Shown one piece after another: positions 1 through 4,632 of a DNA stretch of 8,051 bases. This DNA is from a bacterium. Its GTDB lineage: Bacteria > Verrucomicrobiota > Verrucomicrobiia > Limisphaerales > UBA11358. The stretch spans positions 1 to 8,051 of the forward strand of contig JAJXXI010000756.1 of NCBI GenBank assembly GCA_021781185.1, in the 5' to 3' direction. The position numbers and the translations under genes were made by a program. The notes beneath the pieces were generated by a model, which worked only from the letters and a program-made list of their open reading frames with translations, was not told the DNA's origin and did not search any database. Positions within the stretch are counted from its first letter, which is position 1; each line of letters begins with the position of its first letter.

Positions 1-526
1 GGACAATTTTGACCGACTGCCCGTTGGCGATGGTGGCACCGTGTTCCTCGCGCGCCGGTGCGGTGTAGCGCGTGCCGGCCTGCACATAGGCGATTTCACC
101 GACCCCATTCGCCGGAACCGGCGTGATGATGGTGGCCGTCTGCCCGAGCAACTGGGCGACGTGCGATTCGCTGGAGCTTTGCAACTGGTGGAAGACGGCA
201 TCAAACAGGAAAAAAACGCCCGCCGCGATTAACAATCCGCCAACGATGGACAATGGCGCGCTGATCCAAACGCTTTTGGTGGCGTCTATGTTTGAAAAAA
301 TCATGCCCAACCCGCCCATGGCCGTGATAAAACAAGCGATGGTCGTGGGACTGAACGGCGCGATCCCCGGCATGCCGGTTTGTTCAAAACCGGCCTCCAC
401 GTGGCCACCGGTGCCCACCTCTGGTTGCACTTCATGACTGCCCCCGAAAAAATGGCCGGCCACGGCGCTAACCAAGGTGAATACAAGCCCGACTCCAAAA
501 CAGATGGAATAGATGAGAAAGTTCAT
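1..526 (-). CDS. NfeD/YuaF-like membrane protein with OB-fold (partial, C-terminus off the left edge)
   Basis: The reading frame opens at ATG 526-524 (minus) and stays open for 175 codons to the window edge. Residues 3-25, about 58-78 and about 88-112 are hydrophobic and would span the membrane. A Gly/His-rich loop (about 28-55) separates the first two. From about residue 126 the sequence turns into a beta-rich segment with Gly-spaced motifs: LGQTATIITPVP, then GVGEIAYVQAGTRYTAPA, then GATIANGQSVKIV. This matches the C-terminal OB-fold of NfeD-family proteins. Three membrane segments followed by an OB-fold is the plan of Bacillus YuaF, a partner of flotillin in membrane microdomains; that role is family knowledge, not shown here. 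Only the end of the OB-fold appears to be missing. The start has just a weak purine stretch (CAGG) upstream. A flotillin gene would be expected beyond the left edge. Other small membrane proteins with an OB-fold are possible but less likely. Confidence 0.75.
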   Translation of the reverse strand, partial: MNFLIYSICFGVGLVFTLVSAVAGHFFGGSHEVQPEVGTGGHVEAGFEQTGMPGIAPFSPTTIACFITAMGGLGMIFSNIDATKSVWISAPLSIVGGLLIAAGVFFLFDAVFHQLQSSSESHVAQLLGQTATIITPVPANGVGEIAYVQAGTRYTAPAREEHGATIANGQSVKIV

Positions 527-556
527 AAGCCTGATCCCGGTTGAGTTTTCGCTCGA

Positions 557-586
557 ATTAGAACCTCAAACCAGCACGCATGGCAA
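557..586 (-). promoter_or_regulatory. Candidate sigma70-type promoter for the NfeD-like gene
   Basis: Read on the minus strand, TTGCCA (586-581) and TCTAAT (562-557) each match the sigma70 consensus at five of six bases and are 18 nt apart. Transcription would begin near 550, giving a leader of roughly 25 nt before the ATG at 526. The site lies in the 216-nt gap between divergent genes. For the plus-strand gene at 743 I found no equally good hexamer pair in this gap. This is a motif match only. Confidence 0.45.
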
Positions 587-742
587 GCCGGATCGGTCAA
601 ATGTTTTTTCACGCCCATCAACCTGAACTGATCCAAACAGAAACTCCGGGTGACCGCATTGATAATTTTGGACGTTTTTCGGAATCGTTCGGCTGCATGC
701 TTCTCGCTTGCCAATGGCGACGCTCTTTTCCATTGTGCCGCC

Positions 743-1228
743 ATGCAATCCCATGAATTGCTCCGAGAAATTTTTGAGAAGAAAGCTCCGAAGGAAGTGT
801 CCGCCGACCTCCAGCTTTCCACCTCGATGATTTACAAATGGGCCCAACCAGCCAATCACGATGGCGGGATTGGCAATCCGCTCGACCGCATCGAGGCGCT
901 GATCAAAAGCACCGGCGACGAGCGCATTGTCCAGTGGATCTGCCAGCGGGCCGGCGGCTTTTTCATCCTGAACCCGAAAAATGCACCGCATCCGCATTTT
1001 CTGATTCCCGCCACCAATCAAATTGTCCAGGAATTCGCCGACCTACTGGCGGTGGTTGCCACCGCAGCAGCGGACAATCAAATCACCCCTGCGGAAGCGA
1101 AACAGATCCGCGCCCGCTGGGAAGATCTGAAAAGCGTGACTGAAGGATTTGTGGAGAGCTGCGAAAGCGGGAATTTCGACTCAATTCGAAATTCTATTCA
1201 AGCCCAACAAAAAACGCCGGCAGCCTGA
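743..1228 (+). CDS. Small CII-like helix-turn-helix protein of unknown target
   Basis: The protein has 161 residues. Residues about 16-34 (PKEVSADLQLSTSMIYKWA) read as a helix-turn-helix of the kind found in phage CII-like regulators and bacterial relatives. An Asn-Pro-Leu-Asp-Arg segment (45-49) and a helix with GDERIVQWICQRAGGFF (58-74) follow. A long helical region from about 90 to 145 is rich in Ala, Glu and Lys and may serve for oligomerisation. There is no signal peptide or membrane segment, so it should be cytosolic. I chose ATG 743 because the helix-turn-helix begins soon after it. An in-frame GTG at 650 would add 31 residues of hydrophobic, non-family-like sequence. No clear Shine-Dalgarno precedes 743. 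The gene is divergent from the NfeD-like gene and convergent with secG, and its last codons lie inside the secG terminator hairpin. A regulatory role is inference; the regulated genes are unknown. It shows no phage neighbours, so it is probably a resident chromosomal gene. Confidence 0.8.
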   Translation: MQSHELLREIFEKKAPKEVSADLQLSTSMIYKWAQPANHDGGIGNPLDRIEALIKSTGDERIVQWICQRAGGFFILNPKNAPHPHFLIPATNQIVQEFADLLAVVATAAADNQITPAEAKQIRARWEDLKSVTEGFVESCESGNFDSIRNSIQAQQKTPAA

Positions 1229-1667
1229 GGCTGACGGCGTTGTCAAAAATTCCGCAATTTATTTTCCCGCCGGGCCGTTGGTCACCGGTGGCAGGGTTGA
1301 AAGCAGATTGTTGGCCGGCGGAGTTGATGCCGCAGGAGCATTCGCCGGCGCGGTGGGGGGGGGCCGCCGGCTTTTGCTGCTGCTGCTCGACCTGTTGTTC
1401 AAAATTGGCCGCGCTGGTGTCGTGGTGGACCTTGTCCTGAAGATAACCAATAATCAACGCCAGGCCGATCAGGCCAATCGTTGCATACTTTGTGATCTTC
1501 GTCAGAACGTTGCCGGACCCTGATCCGAACAGGGCGTCCGCCGTGCCACCGCCAAACGCGATGCCCGCGCCGGCATCCTTTTTGGGAAGCTGCACCAGCA
1601 CCAGAAGAATCAACACGAGACAGTTGATGACCAGTAAAAATGTCAAAATACCAACAATAAAACTCAT
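1194..1667 (-). CDS. secG: SecG, preprotein translocase subunit (C-terminal frame probably shifted)
   Basis: SecG is the small accessory subunit of the SecYEG channel in the inner membrane. Residues about 3-25 and 62-77 are the two membrane helices. Between them lies the SecG signature: VQLPKKDAGAGIAFGGG, then TADALFGSGSGNVLTKIT. After residue 90 comes a Gln/Lys-rich tail. The start at ATG 1667 is 12 nt beyond the tpiA stop and has no Shine-Dalgarno. As written, the frame passes through a run of nine G (1355-1363) and continues to a stop at 1194-1196. That path reads through the operon terminator and overlaps the convergent gene by 35 nt. Removing one G instead gives an Ala/Pro/Asn-rich tail ending at TAA 1261-1259, for 135 residues in total and just before the terminator. 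I consider 1259 the likely true end. The core identity is firm; the C-terminus is not. Confidence 0.88.
   Translation of the reverse strand: MSFIVGILTFLLVINCLVLILLVLVQLPKKDAGAGIAFGGGTADALFGSGSGNVLTKITKYATIGLIGLALIIGYLQDKVHHDTSAANFEQQVEQQQQKPAAPPHRAGECSCGINSAGQQSAFNPATGDQRPGGKINCGIFDNAVSLRLPAFFVGLE
1203..1241 (-). terminator. Intrinsic terminator of the pgk-tpiA-secG operon
   Basis: Arms at 1213-1225 and 1229-1241 pair over 13 positions with a single mismatch and enclose a 3-nt loop. On the minus strand the hairpin runs straight into a T-rich tail (TTTTTTGTTGG), as expected of a Rho-independent terminator. On the plus strand no T tract follows, so it should act mainly on leftward transcription. 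It begins 17 nt after the stop codon that ends secG in the restored frame. The loop contains the TGA stop codon of the convergent plus-strand gene. Confidence 0.8.
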
Positions 1668-1679
1668 ATTGGATGAATG

Positions 1680-2444
1680 TTAGATGGAATTTTTGATGAT
1701 GTCAGCAAAACTTCTCGCTTCCAGTGCAGCGCCGCCCACCAATGCGCCATCCACGTCGGGCTGGCTCATCAGTTCCTTGGCGTTGTTCGGCTTGACGCTG
1801 CCGCCGTATTGAATACGGACCTTCCGGGCCGTGGCATCATCAAACATGGCCGCCAGCGTCTTCCGGATGAACGCATGGGCGTCTTGCGCCTGCTGCGTGC
1901 TGGCCGTCTTGCCGGTGCCGATGGCCCAGACCGGCTCGTAGGCCACGACGGTTTCCACCATCTGTTCCTTGGTCAAACCGGCGAGGCTGCCGCGCACCTG
2001 CGTTTCCAAAACTTTCTCCATCAAACCACCTTCGCGTTCGGCAAGCGTTTCGCCCACACAAACAATCGGCTTGAGCGCCGCCGCATGAACCGCCGCCGCC
2101 TTTTTGGCGATGAGGGTGTCGGATTCTTTTTGATACTGGCGGCGTTCGCTATGGCCGAGAATGACGTAGCGGGTGGAGAATTCCTTGAGCATCACCGCCG
2201 CGATTTCGCCGGTGTAGGCACCCACACCGTGCTCGCTCATGTTTTGCGCAGCGAGCTTGATGTTCGAGTCGAGGATGGATTTGGAGACTTCGCTCAGCGC
2301 GGTGTAAGGCGGCGAGACGACAATGTCCACTTCCTTCACGTTGGCGAGTTCGCGCTTGAGGTCGTTGACGAGAGCCAGTGCCTCAGCCACGGTCTTGTTC
2401 GACTTCCAGTTGCCGGCAATGATTAATTTGCGTTCTTTGTTCAT
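1680..2444 (-). CDS. tpiA: Triosephosphate isomerase
   Basis: This cytosolic TIM-barrel enzyme interconverts dihydroxyacetone phosphate and glyceraldehyde 3-phosphate in glycolysis and gluconeogenesis. The protein is 254 residues, a normal length, and appears complete. Family landmarks in order: GNWKSN at 11-16, supplying substrate-binding Asn12 and Lys14; ILGHSERR at 95-102, with the catalytic electrophile His98; the catalytic base Glu170 in AYEPVWAIGTGKTAS, which also contains the mobile loop 6; YGGSVKPNN at 213-221; and the phosphate-binding GALVGGAAL at 233-241. No key residue is missing. It sits 18 nt after pgk and 12 nt before secG on the same strand, so the three should be co-transcribed. 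The start codon is preceded by an A/T-rich stretch (ACATTTTAA) and no Shine-Dalgarno. Confidence 0.98.
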   Translation of the reverse strand: MNKERKLIIAGNWKSNKTVAEALALVNDLKRELANVKEVDIVVSPPYTALSEVSKSILDSNIKLAAQNMSEHGVGAYTGEIAAVMLKEFSTRYVILGHSERRQYQKESDTLIAKKAAAVHAAALKPIVCVGETLAEREGGLMEKVLETQVRGSLAGLTKEQMVETVVAYEPVWAIGTGKTASTQQAQDAHAFIRKTLAAMFDDATARKVRIQYGGSVKPNNAKELMSQPDVDGALVGGAALEARSFADIIKNSI

Positions 2445-2462
2445 TTAAAATGTTTGTAGAGT

Positions 2463-3707
2463 TTATTTCTCGCTCAATGCCGCCACGCCGGGCAGCACCT
2501 TGCCTTCAAGGAATTCCAGCGATGCGCCGCCACCGGTCGAGGTGTGTGAAACCTTCTTGTCCGCGCCGAATTTCTTCGCTGCCGTCGCGGTGTCGCCGCC
2601 GCCCACCACGGTCGTTGCCCCCGCCGCCGTCGCGGCGACGATGGCATCCGCCATGGCCTTGGTGGCTTTCTCGAACGCGGGAAATTCAAACACGCCGGGA
2701 GGTCCGTTCCAAATGATCGTCTTGGCCCGGGCAATGACCGCCGCAAATTGTTTGGACGATTCCGGACCGGCGTCCAAGCCTTCCCAGCCGGCGGGAACGC
2801 CGGTTTGCAACGTCGCGCTGCCGACGTTGGCGTCGGGACCATACTTGTCGCCGGTCACCCAGTCCACGGGCAAATGAATCTGTTTCCCCTTGTCCGCCGC
2901 CTTCTTGAGCAGTTCGGGAACAATCTTCGCGCCTTCAGGATCGAAGATGGAATTACCGATGGCCATATTGTCCTGCACCTTGCGGAACGTGTAGGCCATG
3001 CCGCCGCCGATGATGATCTCGTCGGCCTTGTCGAGCAGGTTGTTGATGAGCTGAATCTTGTCCGCGACCTTCGCACCGCCAAGGATGGCGAGCAATGGGC
3101 GCTTCGGGTTGTCGAGCACCGCACTAAACGCGTCGAGTTCCTTTTTCATCAGATAGCCGCACGCGCGCTGCGGGAGCTGCACGCCGGTCATCGAGCTGTG
3201 ATCGCGATGGGCCGTGCCGAAGGCGTCGTTGATGTAAACATCGGCCAGCTTGGTCAGGCTGGCGCGGAAAGCCTTCACCTTTTCCGGATCGGCCTTGACC
3301 TTGGTGCCGTCCTCACGCTTGGTCTTGCCTTCCTCTTCGATGTGAAAACGCAGGTTTTCGAGCAAGATCACGTCACCGGGCTGGGCCTTGGCGCAAGCGG
3401 CTTCAACTTCCAAACCGACGCAGTCCGCGAGGAATTGCACCGGACGACCGAGCAATTTCTGGAGCGCTTCCGCCACCGGTTTGAGGCTGAACTTCTCGAT
3501 ACGCTGCCCGTCTGGCCGGCCGAGATGGCTCATCAGAATCACGGAGGCTCCCTTATCAAGCGCGTAGCGGATCGTTGGCAACGCGGCTTCGATGCGTTTG
3601 GTGTTGGTGATCGCGCCGGTGACTTTGTCCTGCGGAACGTTGAAATCCACGCGAATGAGGGCGCGCTTGCCCTTCAACTCAAGATCTTCGATGAACAATT
3701 TGGCCAT
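2463..3707 (-). CDS. pgk: Phosphoglycerate kinase
   Basis: The enzyme transfers the acyl phosphate of 1,3-bisphosphoglycerate to ADP, giving 3-phosphoglycerate and ATP; it works in reverse in gluconeogenesis. The 414-residue protein carries all the usual blocks: RVDFNVP (19-25) and SHLGRP (60-65) of the phosphoglycerate-binding N-domain, ENLRFH (117-122), [13 protein letters not shown] (160-172), GGAKVADKI (210-218), then the nucleotide-domain motifs WNGPPGVFE (333-341), GGGDTATA (369-376) and [14 protein letters not shown] (390-403). Between ENLRFH and the NDAFG block lies a Lys/Glu-rich insertion (about 124-147), which makes the protein slightly longer than the E. coli type. The residue after the WNGP motif is Pro, where Val or Met is common in other species. 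It is the first gene of the pgk-tpiA-secG operon, with no Shine-Dalgarno; the leader is A/T-rich (ATTAAAATTT). Confidence 0.98.
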   Translation of the reverse strand: MAKLFIEDLELKGKRALIRVDFNVPQDKVTGAITNTKRIEAALPTIRYALDKGASVILMSHLGRPDGQRIEKFSLKPVAEALQKLLGRPVQFLADCVGLEVEAACAKAQPGDVILLENLRFHIEEEGKTKREDGTKVKADPEKVKAFRASLTKLADVYINDAFGTAHRDHSSMTGVQLPQRACGYLMKKELDAFSAVLDNPKRPLLAILGGAKVADKIQLINNLLDKADEIIIGGGMAYTFRKVQDNMAIGNSIFDPEGAKIVPELLKKAADKGKQIHLPVDWVTGDKYGPDANVGSATLQTGVPAGWEGLDAGPESSKQFAAVIARAKTIIWNGPPGVFEFPAFEKATKAMADAIVAATAAGATTVVGGGDTATAAKKFGADKKVSHTSTGGGASLEFLEGKVLPGVAALSEK

Positions 3708-3724
3708 AAATTTTAATGTGATTG

Positions 3725-3741
3725 TCTTTGCCTCGCAAAGA
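3725..3741. promoter_or_regulatory. Short perfect inverted repeat in the pgk leader
   Basis: TCTTTGC and GCAAAGA form perfect 7-bp arms around a 3-nt CTC loop. The dyad lies 18-34 nt upstream of the pgk start and downstream of the possible -10 element, so it would be transcribed as a leader hairpin. It could also be a small operator. The structure is visible; any function is inference. Confidence 0.4.
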
Positions 3742-3750
3742 AGACTAATG

Positions 3751-3778
3751 ATTTTAGCGAAGCACCGGAGCCAGTAAA
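3751..3778 (-). promoter_or_regulatory. Possible promoter for pgk-tpiA-secG
   Basis: On the minus strand TTTACT (3778-3773) and TAAAAT (3756-3751) are separated by 16 nt. The -10 matches the sigma70 consensus at five of six bases and the -35 at four of six. The predicted leader is roughly 35-40 nt and would contain the inverted repeat at 3725-3741. The -35 is weak, so this is tentative. Confidence 0.3.
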
Positions 3779-4234
3779 GTGAATTTAATTTCGCCGTTTG
3801 ATTGTCATCTCCTTGGCTGCTGCCGGATGGATTCCTTCTGGGTCAATCGGGGGGGGCGCCATTCTGCTGGCTTGCGGCACGATTCCCGTTGCGAAACTCA
3901 AAAAACGATTTCGCACTCCTTCAAGCCGTCGCCGAATTCAATAGGCATCCCCAAGTCGTTTGCCGGGCAATCTGGAAACCCCGATGCCAGAGTGATGACT
4001 GGCATCCGGGACGAACAGGCTGAATCCCAACAAACCTTTTCCCGCCACCAAAAACCAAGCAGTTTGTCGCTGCGATGCTTTTTCCCTGGTCACAGCCCGT
4101 TGCTTTTTGGCTCGTTCAATTGCCATCAATCTACATGTCTGTTCAGAGCGTTTTTCACTGAATTCCAATGCTCTTTCTTGAGTCCATGAAGTGAAATTAC
4201 TTAAGCCCCACCCGCAAACTCATTTTTTGCGAGC
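3779..4234. other. Intergenic stretch without a convincing gene
   Basis: This part of the gap between pgk and the orphan small gene is open in several frames, but no frame looks like protein. The longest (3779-4189, plus) is rich in Ser, Cys, His and Arg and crosses a G8 run. It has no domain-like pattern and no ribosome-binding site. I see a strong hairpin (3979-4010) and no tRNA, repeat array or insertion-sequence ends. It may include far-upstream control sequence for pgk or degraded coding sequence. Confidence 0.5.
3979..4010. repeat. Strong isolated hairpin (inverted repeat)
   Basis: GATGCCAG (3983-3990) and CTGGCATC (3999-4006) are perfect 8-bp arms around an 8-nt loop. After one mismatch, CCC/GGG adds three more pairs, giving eleven pairs in total. 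Neither strand has a T tract next to it, so it is not a typical intrinsic terminator. It stands about 270 nt upstream of pgk and about 290 nt upstream of the orphan gene. Its role is unknown. Confidence 0.5.
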
Positions 4235-4266
4235 AATGACTTGACAATGAGTCCGTCAAGGTCATT
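4235..4266. promoter_or_regulatory. Imperfect dyad overlapping a TTGACA box
   Basis: AATGACTTGAC (4235-4245) and GTCAAGGTCATT (4255-4266) are inverted copies differing by one bulged base, around a 9-nt spacer. The left arm shares its last five bases with a perfect -35 box, TTGACA (4241-4246). The matching -10 is poor: ATTACT at 17 nt has three of six consensus bases. The dyad ends 30 nt before the ATG at 4297, so it could be an operator or a leader hairpin for that gene. This is inference from the pattern alone. Confidence 0.35.
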
Positions 4267-4296
4267 ACTACGGTGTCTATAACCAAAGGGTATATT

Positions 4297-4584
4297 ATGG
4301 GAACCGCGCTTATTGATGTCGCCGCCCGGGCAACTGGGAAAAATTCTCATGGGCAGCCGGCCCTGATGATCGCCGGTCATGAATCCACTGAGGAGTTGAA
4401 AGATCTGATCGTCAGGCTCGTTCAGATGTGTCCATTGGGTCAGAACCACCTTCATTGCCCCTTTCGAATCTTGTCCGGGCTGACCGATGGATCCATCATC
4501 AGAACCGCCCAAACTTTGTCACATCAATCGTGCCTGCAATTGTTTGAGATGGAACAGGAATGCCGGGCACTCCACCAACATTAA
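4297..4584 (+). CDS. Orphan small protein with four cysteines (hypothetical)
   Basis: The 95-residue product is not one I can name. It has a protein-like centre: MIAGHESTEELKDLIVRLVQ (24-43) would form an amphipathic helix. It is followed by CPLGQNHLHCPFRILSGL (45-62) and by CLQLFEMEQECR (79-90), again helical. Cys45, Cys54, Cys79 and Cys89, with His51 and His53 close by, could bind a metal or form disulfides. There is no signal peptide or membrane helix. ATG 4297 is favoured over GTG 4273 because AAAGGG lies 6 nt upstream of it, the best ribosome-binding site in the window. An inverted repeat with a TTGACA box lies just upstream. The gene is convergent with pyruvate carboxylase (48-nt gap). 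An overlapping minus-strand frame (4201-4512) is also open, so the strand is not beyond doubt. The function is unknown; it may be a lineage-specific regulator or a decaying gene. Confidence 0.5.
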   Translation: MGTALIDVAARATGKNSHGQPALMIAGHESTEELKDLIVRLVQMCPLGQNHLHCPFRILSGLTDGSIIRTAQTLSHQSCLQLFEMEQECRALHQH

Positions 4585-4632
4585 ACGCCAATGTCAGTGT
4601 AAATGCCGCGCGCCCAAAACGACCAGCTCGAA

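Noticed and set aside
650..742. Upstream extension of the CII-like gene to GTG 650
   Set aside because: The extra 31 residues are hydrophobic and Cys-containing and unlike the rest of the protein. The helix-turn-helix begins normally after ATG 743.
1677..2426. Long plus-strand reading frame opposite tpiA (249 codons)
   Set aside because: It mirrors the codon pattern of a complete tpiA with every catalytic residue intact. Its His/Arg-rich translation resembles no protein family.
2748..3716. Long plus-strand reading frame opposite pgk (322 codons)
   Set aside because: It is antisense to an intact pgk. The openness follows from GC-rich third positions, and the translation is not protein-like.
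3789..3944. Short hydrophobic plus-strand frame with a lipobox-like LLAC
   Set aside because: It has no ATG or GTG start, only TTG, is about 40 codons long with a stop soon after, and depends on the G8 run length. I treat the lipobox match as chance.
3938..4168. Minus-strand frame of 76 codons upstream of pgk
   Set aside because: It has no ribosome-binding site and no family pattern, and it is broken across the strong hairpin. It could be a remnant, but I cannot support that.
3779..4189. Plus-strand frame of 136 codons in the intergenic gap
   Set aside because: It is rich in Ser, Cys, His and Arg, has no ribosome-binding site and no recognisable pattern, and crosses a G8 run.
4201..4512. 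Minus-strand frame of 103 codons overlapping the orphan plus-strand gene
   Set aside because: It lacks a ribosome-binding site and regular helix-like pattern, and the plus-strand frame has both. It is kept only as a caveat.
4585..4632. Possible bidirectional terminator between the orphan gene and pyruvate carboxylase
   Set aside because: I could not find a stable stem followed by a T tract on either strand.
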